A stretch of DNA of 64,000 bases from contig OY804584.1 of the NCBI GenBank assembly GCA_963680875.1, positions 91,448,031 to 91,512,030 of the forward strand. The letters are read 5' to 3'. The DNA is from Bathymodiolus brooksi. Taxonomy: Eukaryota; Mollusca; Bivalvia; Mytilida; Modiolidae. Position numbers and translations under genes: made by a program. Positions 12,605 through 23,692 of this stretch are shown here, in pieces. A model generated the notes under the pieces. The model made no database searches and was not told the DNA's origin. It worked only from the letters and a program-made list of their open reading frames with translations. Each line of letters begins with the position of its first letter. The first letter of the stretch is position 1.

Positions 12605-13005
12605 CCAAGGGTGAATGTCCTGAAAGTCGTATAATAGGACCACAAAGCATGCTTTGTTTGAGGTGTGTGTTAAAAAACCCTATGTATCGGCAAGGAGGGG
12701 AATGTCCTGAAAGGCACATAACAGGACCACAAAGTATCCTTTGCTGTATCTGTTCAAAAACCTATGTATCAGCACACAATGGAATGTCCTGAAAGTCACA
12801 TAGCGGGACCACAAAGCATGCTTTGCCGTGTATTTATAAAAACCTATGTATCGGCACACGGGGTGAATGTCCTGAAATTTATATATATAATGGGACCACA
12901 AGGCATGCTTTGCCATGTTTTTACAAAAACCTATGACTATGTATCGGTAAAGGGGAATGTCCTGAAATTTATATATATAATGGGACCACAAAGCATGCTT
13001 TTGAA
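12605..13005. repeat. Tandem repeat, ~80-90-bp unit, 5 copies
   Basis: Each unit has 'gaatgtcctgaaa', then 'gggaccacaaagcatgcttt', then 'aaaacctatgtatcgg'. The near-palindromic 'aaagcatgcttt' is in every unit. The array keeps frames open on both strands (a 135-codon minus ORF and 69/81-codon plus ORFs). These are repeat artefacts with no family signature. Confidence 0.8.
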
Positions 13006-13203
13006 TTAAATTTTGTAGCGATTCTTCTCCAGGTAATCTTTGTTGAAATATTTTTACAATGATATAAGGGAGACTTCTGTAAACCATGACAAATGTTACT
13101 TACCATATTAAGTGGACTATTAGTCAATAGGAACTACGGTAAGCTCTTATTGGTACGTAAACAATCTCCATAAACTTATAATGGCTAAAATATGTTTTTA
13201 TGT

Positions 13204-13345
13204 GAGTGAGTGAGTAAGTAAGTGAGTAAGTGAGGAATGAGTAAGTTTATTACTTAATGCCAAGTGAGCATGTTTTAAAGCTATATCATGGCGAGAATAA
13301 GTTACTTTTGACAAGATGATGATGATGATGTCTGCTTTGTACTAG
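13204..13345 (-). repeat. SINE family B, 3' fragment
   Basis: Starts with the (GTGA)n tail and includes 'atatcatggcgag' and 'gatgatgatgatgtctgc', the reverse of the 3' half of the copy at 16.9-17.4 kb. Confidence 0.6.
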
Positions 13346-13530
13346 AACAACACACATATTTGGAATTTTTTAGCGCTAGCTCTCTGAAACAGCAGTCAAT
13401 TTTATCTGTACTTGTAGGAGTATTTAACATATGGCTTAGTGTAATGTGATTAATGAAGAAAGTAGTCCAATTCAATCTGTGGATTGATTGGTTGTTTGTT
13501 GTTTAACGTCCAGCTAATCTGTAGGAGTTT

Positions 13531-13622
13531 TAAGAGTTAGGTTAGGGTGTTTAATGCCACTAAGGCACTATCAACAGTATTTCAGCTATATCGTGGCAGT
13601 CAGCAAACCGAAGTACCCGGAA
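13531..13622 (-). repeat. SINE family A, 3' fragment
   Basis: 'gggtgtttaatgcc' to 'gaagtacccgg', with an internal 'actaaggc' insertion and a deletion of the 'attggtggagg' block. Confidence 0.6.
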
Positions 13623-15494
13623 GGAGTTTTAAGCATATGACTTTAGAGTGTAATGCCGCTAATGAAGAATGCCAAAATGATTCCTATCTATCAAACAGTT
13701 CACATATTATTATTTCATCGATAACCGATAACCGTGGTGTCGAAAAATATAATTTGGTAAATAACATGTACATTGTATTTTTACATTGTTTGTTCTTTAT
13801 ACCCCGGTAAATCAATTTCAGAATCATTTAAACACAAAATCTAAAGAAATTTTTTGATTGAACTTTTAACGATCTAACAAAGCATACATGTTAAATATAA
13901 TAATTGGTTTTAACAATGTCTTTTACTTATTGACTGTTGGTTTACATATATTTAAGCCTAAATAACACTGTTAAATGTCTTTTAGGGTTTGAAATACATA
14001 TATAATCAACCTTCTACATAATTGTGTTTAACATGTACAATTGTGCCTATTAAAAATACAAATTTAATTGAAGTGTTGAAATGTTCTTTGCTGCTATGAA
14101 CCTTTTATGATTCTTGTGGGTCTTTTTTTGTTTTTGTTTGTTTTTTGTTTTTTTTGGGGGAGGGAGGGTTGCATATTGCCTTTCATACTGTGAAAACAGT
14201 AAACAAGTATTCTCTCCCCTTGAATATTAGCTAGATTTAAATATCAATAGGATTATATGTATTTGGAATTTTCACATTTTTAAAGGAAATATTTCACGTT
14301 TTCTTACAAAAGACAGCAATATTTCGCAAACAAATAAATTGAGTGCTATCCCATGCTACTTACATGTAGAAAGGCCTTAAAAATGACATAAAATGCAGTT
14401 CACAGTTAATCTTTTAAATGTCTTACTTTGACTGGTAAATGAAGAATTTAGCTTCTATGGCCTGATGACATGGCTTTTTGTTAATAAGATATGTCTAAAG
14501 ATATTTCTGTTGTCCGATTTATCTGAAATCATAATTCTTTTCAGCAATATGTCATGTGTGTATATTCTTTTTTTTATTCTAAGAACAATATCTATCTTTA
14601 AACAATAAATAAGTTCCTGATAAGTTATCCTTAATACACTACTGTTTTTGTTCATGTACATAAAAAAAAAATCAACATTTTTTGTTGTTGAAATTAATAT
14701 GGCGACCAGAATTTAAATCTGATTATACTCTGACATCACAACAATGCAGAAAATTGAACTATAATTTAGTAATAAATTTACTGTGTCGGTGTCGTGTCGT
14801 AGTAATATCAATACAACACTTCTAAAGGAAGATTGATTTCTTATATACGGTATACATCATAGTGTATCATTGTGTACCCATACAGATAACCAAAAAAATC
14901 CTATCAATATTATAAATAATACATGTATACAGGGTTAACAGAGATTATCAACAAAAATAATGAGATCAATTTCGATTGTAAATAAAAAAAACATGTGTCA
15001 AATTTCACATTTCTTTTCTTTCTAAACAAATAAAACAAACGAAGATACAACGATTCATTGTACGATTTTGGTTTTTATTTATTAAAAAATATTAAATATT
15101 TTTAAACATTATATGGTAGATAGTTTTTCGTTCTATTTAATTCCAAGTATAACTAAAAAAAAATCAAATGTTTTTAAATATTATATTCTAGATATTTAAA
15201 ATGAGGTTATTTTAAATAACTTGATTTCTAAAAGGAAAAAAATGAAATTATAATTTTCTGAGAAAAGAAAATTCCCAATTACTGAAATTCTCTTATATGG
15301 ACATCCTGGTACTTGATTATTGGAGGTGAAGCCAGCAGGTATACTCAGGATTTTACCTCTGTTTCAATGGAAAATTTTAATTTTATTGTTATTAAATAAA
15401 GATGTCATATGTAATTTGAAAATCAAAACAGAGATCGAGTATAGTGCCAACAAGAACTAGAGATTAATTCAATTATGTTAATAGATATGAAATA
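13623..15494. other. No gene seen
   Basis: AT-rich. The 68-codon minus ORF at 14455-14661 has no recognisable feature. A T/G-rich run lies at about 14120-14170. Confidence 0.45.
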
Positions 15495-15626
15495 ATTAAT
15501 TAACAATGCAGTCTATGTAGAATCCTGAGGATATCAATTAATTATTTAACATAGCAGTCTATGTAGAATCCTGAGGATATCAAATAATTAATTAACATTT
15601 CAGTCTATGTAGAATCCTGAGGATTT
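15495..15626. repeat. ~53-bp tandem repeat, 3 copies
   Basis: 'cagtctatgtagaatcctga' appears three times, spaced by 'ggatatcaattaattatttaac'-like AT-rich sequence. Confidence 0.75.
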
Positions 15627-16446
15627 TGCTTGGCTTCACCTCCTAAATATTTTCTACATAATCACAAATTCTGATCATTGATTGGTCAATTTTGCACTTA
15701 CATAATGTGATGTCACTTCGTACAAGAGAATTCTCCTAGCAGTCAAAATATCTATTAATTTTTTTACTTTAGGAAAATGTTTAGTGTTTAAAATCAAACA
15801 AAATTACAAACTCAGACATAATACTTTAAAAGTTTCTCTTTGTTTTGACAAAACCCAATGGCGTGTTATCATAAACATTTAATAAAAGATTATCTAACAT
15901 TAAAACATCCTTGAGTAACAAGTACGAATGAATTAGAATACCTCAATTATTGCTAAAATTGTCGTTAAAATAATCTTTAGCAATTGATTAGGTCTGAAAA
16001 TTACAATGGAGACAATATAAATTTAAATATTTTTTATTCAATTTTTTTTTCCATCAATTTATATACCTATCCTTCTAAAATGATTTCAAATGAATTTGTA
16101 CTTAATAAATGTATAGGAACGACCATCTTTAAAAGTGCATAATGGCATAAACACGCACTTAAAGATTCAAGTTTTATTCAAGTACTTCGAAAAATTACCA
16201 AATGACGAATTTATAAGTCTTAGATAAATATTTATATAAACGTAACACAAATTTTAGACTTTTGTCGTCAACAAATGTTTTCACTTTAATATTAATCATG
16301 TCTTATTAAATGATATCTGTGTCACTTATCCTGTGTTTATGTTTTTCAGTTCACAATTGTGGTATTTTTCTAACTGTAGGTTAATCCAGTTCAGCCTTGA
16401 TGTGTTGATGTGGAAGTCAATGATTTTAGTTGGAGAATTTTAATTG
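15627..16446. other. No gene seen
   Basis: AT-rich sequence with no domain, repeat tail or TIR that I recognise. Confidence 0.45.
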
Positions 16447-16560
16447 GTTTGGTTTAGTTTTATGGTTTTAATGCCACTTTCAACAATATTTCAATTTTTG
16501 CTATATCGTGGCGGTCAGTTATATTGGTGAAGAAACCGGAGTATCTGCAGATAACAACAA
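16447..16560 (-). repeat. SINE family A, 3' fragment
   Basis: 'ggttttaatgccactttcaa' to 'gaaaccggagtatctg'. The copy is truncated before the tRNA-like head. Confidence 0.65.
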
Positions 16561-16894
16561 ATTTTAATTGGAGATAGATTAATATTACCATGTATGCTTG
16601 ATTCCAAATCCACGTTTTGTAATAATTGTATACTATATCTATCATTTATGTTTTCCTAGAATAAATATTGTTTAAACCAAAGATTTTACTATGAAATTGC
16701 AGAGTATTTGTAATTCGAATTAATGTTGAATTGAATTAAACTAAAGGCTATTACGAACAGACCAAATTTTTGCTTTGACTTATGGTAGCCAAGTAAACCA
16801 CGTCCATGTATCTGAGTTTAAGCCACCTGTGTTGTTTATCTATGCTTTTCAATTCATAATCTCTGCATTTTTCTGATTTTAAGTGATTACATCT

Positions 16895-17395
16895 GTGGTG
16901 TAATGGTCAAGTCAAACAAAACACTATGATATTCATATTTGCTACTTCTCTGCTAAGCACAGCAATAAGGAAAAAGAGCAAAGACTGGTTGGCTTGGAAT
17001 CAGGATAATATGTCAGAGTGAAGCGACATGTCTACCCATTTACTGTTGTTTCAGTGAGCTAGCGCCATAAAACTCCAACTAAGTGTGTTGGTCCACAGGC
17101 ATTCGTGGCACTTTTTTCTAACTTTCTGTTTACAAATTTATTTTCAATAAAATTTCTTTATTTCTTTATTATTTCATCTCTTTTTTTCTTATTTCAACTT
17201 GTTTGTGTCAATATTTATACAATCTCATGTTAACAACAATTTGCATGTTTCGACCCTATATAGATACTGTTGGTCTAGTACAAAGCGGACATCATCATCA
17301 CCATCTCATTGAAATGTTACTTGTTCTCGACATCAAATAGCTGAAAAATCAACTCAGTTAGCATTCAACAACACTCACTCACTCACTCGAATAGA
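16895..17395 (+). repeat. SINE family B, interrupted by an insertion
   Basis: The best copy of family B. It has a tRNA-like head remnant ('tgtggtgtaatggtcaagtc'), the body ('gcttggaatcaggataatat', 'tcagtgagctagc'), then after an insertion 'gttggtctagtacaaagcgg', (atc)n, 'ttgttctcgacat' and a terminal (CACT)n run. Without the insertion it is about 320 bp. Confidence 0.65.
17094..17267. mobile_element. 174-bp insertion with 8-bp target duplication
   Basis: The 8-mer TGTTGGTC occurs at 17086-17093 and again at 17268-17275, while the uninterrupted SINE copy at 46.27 kb has it once. The inserted DNA is AT-rich, has no ORF and no obvious TIR. An 8-bp duplication fits a hAT-type or other 8-bp-duplicating element. 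Confidence 0.65.
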
Positions 17396-17834
17396 TGTTT
17401 TCCCCATTATAAATCTACTGAGATAATTTTGTCAAATGAAACAGAAGTAAAATCTTGGACTTAAGTTAAATATGACTCATATCTAAACTGGGGTACTCAA
17501 TTAAACCTCAAGGCAGATCGTCGTGATCATACGAGTGCTAGAAATTAGGCAATTTACTTTTTAATTGAACCTCCACCCCCAAAAAAGCAACTTTTAAGGC
17601 AGAAATCTTTCTAAAACTATAGTAAACATGTTTTTTTTTAATAATTTTAATACAAATAGGGGGGGGGGGGGGAGGAAGAGAGTTTGAGGTAGAGTAACAG
17701 ATTTACAGTAAACCAACACGTTTTTCATATTAGTCATTTAACATAGCTTTATAGTACATTGTAGATAGTGTTACCACAAGTGCTAAAACTACTGCATGCA
17801 ATTACTACAGTTACGAAAGCTATACTAAACCTAC
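17396..17834. other. Intronic sequence downstream of the doublecortin exon
   Basis: Lies just 3' (minus sense) of the predicted splice donor. It contains a poly-G run at about 17659-17672 (poly-C in transcript sense). No further doublecortin exon is recognised here. Confidence 0.5.
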
Positions 17835-18225
17835 CTAAAGACCACGGCTCAAGTTCCGCTTTTCCGTAATGTATTTGCTTAAACCCTTCAAAACCAGCAC
17901 AAACATAATTTTCCCCGTCGCCTAAATCTTCAATGTCTGTTACACGTCTTCCACCAGAGGGCGTAAATATCTGCCGCACACCATATGGCAAATTCAAGTT
18001 ATTAGGTAGCTTTCCAGTTAAATCGTTCAAAAGATCGTTAAAGTTGAAATATCTATGAGGAGTAATATAGAGTTTCTTCCCTTTAAAGTAACGATCTCCA
18101 TTCACATAGAATCTCACTTTCCGAGGACGCCGTAAATCTCTATATCTTTCTTCTGTCACGTCCTTGTGGGCCTGCGACACTGATAGCAGGTTGTAGCCCC
18201 GATTTCTCGGCATGGTCGCCGTCAT
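17835..18225 (-). CDS. Doublecortin-domain protein, first coding exon (DCX/DCLK-like)
   Basis: Encodes the N terminus and first doublecortin (DCX) domain of a microtubule-binding protein. Residues ~35-120 carry the family pattern: RKVRFYVNGDRYFKG, then the helix with LLNDLT, the conserved NLNLPYGVRQIFTP, and the 'L-x-DGENYVCAG' strand ending FKQIHYGK. The linker ...PWSL resembles the 'NWS' linker after the first DC domain of DCX/DCLK. The reading frame runs open to 17749, but a splice donor (minus-strand TTTAG|GTAGGT) after codon 130 fits the point where homology stops, so I end the exon at 17835, phase 1. Two start codons are possible: Met1 at 18225 (weak context) and Met5 at 18213, whose gcgaccATG context is better. 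An in-frame stop lies six codons upstream of Met1. DCX proteins usually have two DC domains, and DCLKs add a kinase; those exons are not recognised in this window. Could also be a DCX-EMAP-type gene. Confidence 0.85.
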
Positions 18226-18339
18226 TTGTATATTTATAGATTAGTCTCTATGTCAAAGAAGTAAATTGGCTTCTGTAACAGTTTCAGTGTATGTTGGTCA
18301 TCAGGAAGTACACCATCTTAACTCCAATTCTGGAAAGCC
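18226..18339 (-). other. 5' UTR part of the doublecortin exon, with splice acceptor
   Basis: Reading the minus strand, a T-rich tract and ATTACAG (bases above 18339) precede this segment, a good 3' splice site. This predicts at least one upstream non-coding exon at higher coordinates. Exon size would be about 505 bp (17835-18339). Confidence 0.6.
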
Positions 18340-18401
18340 CTGTAATAAAAAAAAGTATTAAATATTAGTTTCTAATTTCTTATCCTTTACCCTTATACCA
18401 G

Positions 18402-18630
18402 ACCTATGCAATCAGTGCCTATCACCACTAACGTTGGGAGCTTGAATTCCGCTCAGCAAGGTGTACTCGATACAACATTATGTGATGGAGTTTGTCAGTA
18501 ACTTGCGACAGGTCTGTGGTTTTCTCCGGGCATTCTGGTTTCCTCCACCAATAAAACTGACCACCACAATATAACTAAAATATTGTTAAAAGTGGCATTA
18601 AACACCATAAACCAACCAACCAGTGGGGTC
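18402..18630 (+). repeat. SINE family A, sense, head-truncated
   Basis: Begins inside the tRNA-like part ('cctatgcaatcagtgcctat'), has a mutated B box (agcttgaattccgctcag), and continues to 'gtggcattaaacaccataaa' and a short (AACC)n tail. It lies in the predicted first intron of the doublecortin gene. Confidence 0.8.
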
Positions 18631-19044
18631 AGGAGGCTTTATAATTCTCCGCGTAATTATCTTCGTATGATTTTTTAATAATTTACGTAATTGACACCTG
18701 TACATGTGGATAAAACAAAAATTAGTCAATTTTAATCCAATTATATCGGTGAGAAATCAGATACGACTTGTTTTCCTCATAATTAATGGATTAGATTAAG
18801 TAAAAATAGAAGGTTAAACAGTAATGGTAAACAATATATCAACCAATGACTCCTCTAACAAATCTCAAACTTCTAAACACATAACAGACCATGATGGAAA
18901 TCTAATCCTGGTTCGATGAGACAGGCAAAAACATATGGTGGCTTTCAAGAGAGGTGAAAATGCATGGAAAATTAAGAAAAAGTATCATTATCATTTCTGA
19001 GTGTATGTTCAAAATACAAAACCACATCAGTGATCTAATTGTCA
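18631..19044. other. No gene seen; presumed intron
   Basis: AT-rich, with no exon-like frame recognised. Confidence 0.4.
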
Positions 19045-19265
19045 ATGTACTCTCCTCAAGTGTGGTAGATCATGGGTTTGAGCCTCGTTTGGGTCAAACC
19101 AAGGACCATAAATTGATTTTGCTGATTCTCCCCTAAGCACACAGCACGAGGGAGTACCAATAAGAGCAAGAGTAAGATACTGGTTGCCTCGGAATCAGGA
19201 TAATGTGTCCGAGTGGAGGGACATGTTCATTGGTAGACTGTTGTTTCAGAGAGTTCGTCTTACTT
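19045..19265 (+). repeat. SINE family B, sense, with readable tRNA head
   Basis: Head 'gtggtagatcatgggtttga' includes a B-box-like 'gggtttgagcctcg'. The body 'gcctcggaatcaggataatg' and 'tccgagtggagggacatgtt' matches the copies at 16.9 and 46.1 kb. The 3' part is truncated after 'gagagttcg'. Confidence 0.65.
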
Positions 19266-20259
19266 CTTAATACTGCATGCATAGCAGCGATGCAACAGAT
19301 ACCAATCTTATATTCTGTGGCTATGGAAAATGAATCTACACATATTTTCTAAATTATTCAGGATTAAAATTATAAGAGGATTAACAAGCAATGTTTGGAT
19401 GCCTTTGATTTAAATGATGATAAGTCCACATAAATAAACACTGAATATCTGTTTGTTCATGTATCCAACCAAAACCATTAATTTGTAGCATGGTAAAAGT
19501 TTTCACAATAATCTTGAAACCTGATACACTTATCAAAATTTGTTCCCCATTCCTTCTTTTTTCTTTTTTTAAATAAGTGGAGAAATAGGGCTGGAGTTAT
19601 ACAATGAATATAGAGTAAATTGCGGAAAAGTAAAAAATATATTGTGGAAATAAAAAAAAAACTTTCCAAAAAAATTGTGGAAATTGCAATTCGCCTGTTA
19701 TATTACAATATGCCCAGTTGAACCTTGAAGTCTACAGTAGCTAATATACATTCAGGCAGAAGGAAAATCCATAATTCACTTTCCCTTCATAGGATGTTTC
19801 AATAAAAACGTAAGTATCAAATCTAGTGCACACGACACTTTTATGGAATTCAATGTGTGAATTCAACACATTCCAAACATAGTCTGAATAACCAAAGCTA
19901 AAAATAAAACACTTTGATATTCTAGAAAATGAGAAGAAAATATCAATATAAACCAAAAAACAATTCACTTGCCAATTAACTAAATATTGCCTTACAGATA
20001 ATTATTGCCTGCAACAGATAATTATCACCTGCAATGTGATGTTATATTGATTCAGGACACTTTCATACGTGGAAAATTATTATCTAATCCGATTAATACT
20101 GAGAGGTACCATTTATAACCATAGGTTTTGTCTTTATTATAAGTCAACGAGGTGGAAAGGTATGGATAATTATACTAAATATGGAACCGTATCACAAGCC
20201 ATCATTTATCAACGTAATGAGAGGTCTACAAATAATACTTGTGTTAGAGAAAAACAGGA
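19266..20259. other. No gene seen
   Basis: Minus-strand frames of 63 and 75 codons (19478-19968) are rich in F/I/Y/K with no domain. Treated as chance ORFs in AT-rich DNA. Confidence 0.45.
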
Positions 20260-20441
20260 TACAGTCAAACCTGTCTTATGTGACTTTCCAAGGGAACAGT
20301 GAAATATGGTCACCTAAGATAGGTGGTCGCTTAATACAGGTTTAATTGATATAACATGCACTGTGAGGGAAATAAAAATTAAGGTCACATAATACAAGTT
20401 ATTGCATAAAAGAGGTGGTCACTAAAGCAGGTTTGACTGTA
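20260..20441. mobile_element. CAGTCAAACCTG MITE, complete
   Basis: TA-CAGTCAAACCTG on the left and CAGGTTTGACTG-TA on the right give a perfect 12-bp TIR and TA duplication. Inside, 'ggtcacataa' motifs are repeated. 178 bp between the TAs, no ORF. A Tc1/mariner-like non-autonomous element and the reference copy for fragments at 9.6, 22.7 and 27.9 kb. Confidence 0.85.
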
Positions 20442-20694
20442 CTAGTAGTAGTACGAGAGCTTTGGTCTAGAATCGTCAACAGTTTGATCGGTTATTTCTG
20501 TAATTTTTTCGCCAGACCTAGTCAAAATAATCAATACAGTCTTAAATCAAAGTCATTAGCCAACAGGGCCTTTGGTTTTTCTTGCTCCCAAAGATATTTA
20601 TACTATTTGGCTTTCCAATCTTTTGTCATTGAACAAGAAGATTAATGAAGAATTAATCAGAAATGTGTTGTGCACATTAAAATAGATGATCTAT

Positions 20695-20935
20695 GTTCTT
20701 ATGAGTCATGTCTATACTGTCAGTCTGACCAGACCATACTCTCAGTTCTTGTGAGTCATCACAGTCTATACTGTCAGTCTGACCATACTCTCACAGTTCT
20801 AGTGTTTGCTGACATCAGATAAATTTTGGGGGTGGGGGGATTTCTGAGGCACGTTAATTTGGTTTTCAATCTAAATGGGGAGGTACATTTCTGAGGCACC
20901 ATATTTTGGTTTTCAATCTAGATTGAGGGGATAGA
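20695..20935. repeat. Two adjacent local duplications
   Basis: 'gtctatactgtcagtctgac' is repeated at about 20710 and 20762, and 'tttctgaggca' plus 'ttggttttcaatcta' is repeated at about 20840 and 20890. Confidence 0.7.
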
Positions 20936-21210
20936 ATTCTGACATGAAACAGGTGAAGTAGGTCAGGAAAACACATGTATGATTTTTAAAGAATTTAATA
21001 ACTACATGTACATGTAAGCATAAATTAATTCTACCTGTAAATCTGTTTAATACAATGTCACATGATTACAGGTAATCTATTAAAAAGATTTAAAAATGAT
21101 CAAAGGTAATGATTAAATCATAATTAATATCAAAATAATTCATCTCATGTGTTGATTGAATTATTTTATCACAGTCTGTGACCTTAGCCAGTAAAAATCA
21201 GAGGGGAGGA

Positions 21211-21405
21211 GTATGGTGTTTAACACCACTTTCAATTATATTTCAGCGATATCGTGGCAGTCAGCTTTTTTGGAGGAAACCGGAGTACCCAGAAAAAAAA
21301 CACTGACATGCTGCGAGTCACTGACAAACTTTATCACATAATGTTGTATCGAGTACACGTCCCCATGAGCGGGATTCCAACTCACAACTTCAGTAATGAT
21401 AGTAT
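21211..21405 (-). repeat. SINE family A, missing only the head
   Basis: 'atggtgtttaacaccacttt' to 'gcgggattccaactcacaac'. The B box is present, and the 5' head beyond 'gtaatgatag' is lost. Confidence 0.75.
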
Positions 21406-21465
21406 AAATATGATAGGTACAGTAAGCAATAAAACTTAATTGATTTTTCATTGCAATTGTACTTA

Positions 21466-21786
21466 AAATTTGCTATCTTCTTAAGTTCTAGCCACTAACT
21501 TCTGAAGTCTAAAATCGTGGACTGCTATCACTCCATTAAAATAAATGAGCAAGTCTTGTGAAGTTCAGCTTAAACTTTACTATGCTTTTAAGGTCGGACC
21601 AGTAACTTCTGAAGTCTAAAAGTTATAGCCAACTATCAAATTCATTAAAATAAATGAGCAAGTCTTGTGAATTATATCTTAAACTTTACTATTTTCTTAA
21701 GGTCGGACCAGTAACTTCTGCAGTCCAAAGTCGTAGACTGCAATCAAATTCATTAAAATATATGAGCAAGTCTTGTGAAGTTCAGC
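21466..21786. repeat. ~118-bp tandem repeat, about 2.7 copies
   Basis: Three units share 'agtaacttctgaagtctaaa', 'ttcattaaaataaatgagca' and 'agtcttgtgaagttcagc'. Divergence is moderate. Confidence 0.75.
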
Positions 21787-22731
21787 GTCAAATAACAACT
21801 TTTTTTATATAATGTGTAGATGAAAGGTTCTGATCAAGAATGTGATCAATACAATCCTGTAGAAGATCAGCTGATTATATCAGATATTACTGTTAGTAAT
21901 CAACATGATATTGATTAGAGGATATATTTTATAAACCTTGACATTTACCCTGAAGAGAGCTAACACCATAGATAAAAAATAATCTGTCAAAACAAAATGT
22001 CAGTTAATATTTGAAAGTAGAAATAAAGTATCAGGGAACAACTTGTTCACTTTTAGGGGTGTGAGAATATGCCTTTTTTAATTTCTGCAGTCAAATCTTA
22101 TAAAACAATAAATATCTTGATCTACAAGATAAAAAAAATAAATGATCTGACCCTGCAGTTTTCAACAAGAATTTTGGTAAAATTTGAAGAGAAAAAGCTT
22201 TTTCATGTCCAAAAGAAAAAATAATCTGATTTTTGTTTCATGTGATATCAAATTCTGGTTCAGGTGGTGGGAAAACATAACCCCTCTCCTATCTAAAAGT
22301 TAATGGTCGGTCCCTACATAGTAAAAGTGACTTATGGCGGCACGGTCTTATTTATACCATTTGGAGGCCCTTCTCATTCCAAAATATGAAATTGGTCCAG
22401 AAAAAAAATGCATTCAGGGGTGTAGGGGGGGGAGGGTTACCATTTTTTTGCCACCACCACTTTTTTGGCAAAAATTAAACAAAACTGAATTCTTAGCATG
22501 GAAGCAAAAAATCTTCAGTTTACCAATAGGTTTAAGGGTATGCTTTAAATTTCTTTTTACATTAATATTTCTTTTTGCTTGCCTTAGAACCATTACTGTG
22601 TTTCATACCTAATGAAAACAATATCAGGTTGTTTATACATAGAGTTCAATCCATGTGGAAAATAACACAAAATGTGTCACTCTGTTTTCTAACCATATGT
22701 CCTAAAGCCGAATATGTAACTGTAAAAAATA
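21787..22731. other. No gene seen
   Basis: A 92-codon plus frame (22334-22612) shows no recognisable domain. The stretch 22195-22320 resembles the repeat found at 7860-8040 and 62985-63160 ('aataatctgatttttg'). Confidence 0.4.
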
Positions 22732-23581
22732 TACAGTCAAACATGTCTTATGGGACCATACAAGGGAACAATGAAAGAGTCATACAAGACAGGTGGCCCC
22801 TTAACACAGGTTACCGTAAGTTAATAATAAATGCCCTACAAAGGGAATCTGATGGTCAGCCATTCAACCAATTTCAACAAAACGAACAATTCCCCCTCAT
22901 CCCAACTCGCCAAACATAAAAAAGATGACAACATATGACGTTGGAAATCCAGGTCCTGGCTTGGGACAGGCACAAAAAAGTGGCAGGATTTAACTGGTTA
23001 ATGGGATCCCAACCATCCTCTCTTAATAACTGGATCTCCAATAGCAATACATATAAACAAATGATCAAAAAAAAGTTCACACGAGACAAGTTATTGTTTA
23101 ATAGAGGAGGTCACTGAGGCAGGTTTGACTGTACACACGAGACAAGTTATTGTTTAATAGAGGAGGTCACTGAGGCAGGTTTGACTGTACACACGAGACA
23201 AGTCATTGTTTAATAGAGGAGGTCACTGAGGCAGGTTTGACTGTACACACGAGACAAGTTATTGTTTAATAGAGGAGGTCACTGAGGCAGGTTTGACTGT
23301 ACACACGAGACAAGTCATTGTTTAATAGAGGAAGTCACTGAGGCAGGTTTGACTGTACACACGAGACAAGTCATTGTTTAATAGAGGAGGTCACTGAGGC
23401 AGGTTTGACTGTACACACGAGACAAGTTATTGTGTAATAGAGGAGGTCACTGAGGCAGGTTTGACTGTACACATGAGACAAGTTATTGTTTAATAGAGGA
23501 GGTCACTGAGGCAGGTTTGACTGTACACACGAGACAAGTTATTGTTTAATAGAGGAGGTCACTGAGGCAGGTTTGACTGTA
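22732..23581. mobile_element. CAGTCAAAC MITE expanded by an inserted repeat and satellite
   Basis: Left end TA-CAGTCAAACATGTCTTATG at 22732. The family's right end CAGGTTTGACTGTA first appears at 23120-23133 and is then repeated to 23581. Between the ends an unrelated dispersed repeat (22864-23070) is present. Confidence 0.7.
22864..23070 (+). repeat. Dispersed repeat with 'gggatcccaacc' motif
   Basis: Shares 'ggaaatccaggt', 'ttgggacaggc', 'ttaatgggatcccaacc' and 'ataaacaaa' in the same order with 41500-41800. Possibly the 3' end of a retroelement; identity unknown. Confidence 0.55.
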
Positions 23582-23582
23582 A
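23079..23582. repeat. 56-bp satellite, 9 copies, made of a MITE 3' end
   Basis: The unit 'acacgagacaagttattgtt'...'caggtttgactgtac' is repeated nine times with only a few substitutions. Its last ~25 bp is the right TIR region of the CAGTCAAACCTG MITE, so the array was made by repeated duplication of the element's end. Confidence 0.85.
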
Positions 23583-23692
23583 ATTAACTTCTATAATGAT
23601 CAGCTTAAACTACCGGTACTTAATAAATATTTTCACAACACAAAATATTTAAACTTTAGAAGTGTTAGATTTCTTTCATTTCACTGTGATTT

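Noticed and set aside
12680..13087. 135-codon minus-strand ORF
   Set aside because: Product of the ~80-90-bp tandem repeat; the peptide blocks repeat with the DNA unit.
1..17800. Second doublecortin domain or kinase exons of the 17.8-kb gene
   Set aside because: No minus-strand frame with the DC2 pattern or kinase motifs was recognised; short exons could have been missed by eye.
22334..22919. Overlapping 92- and 114-codon plus ORFs
   Set aside because: They run across unrelated repeats, including the left end of a MITE, and show no domain.
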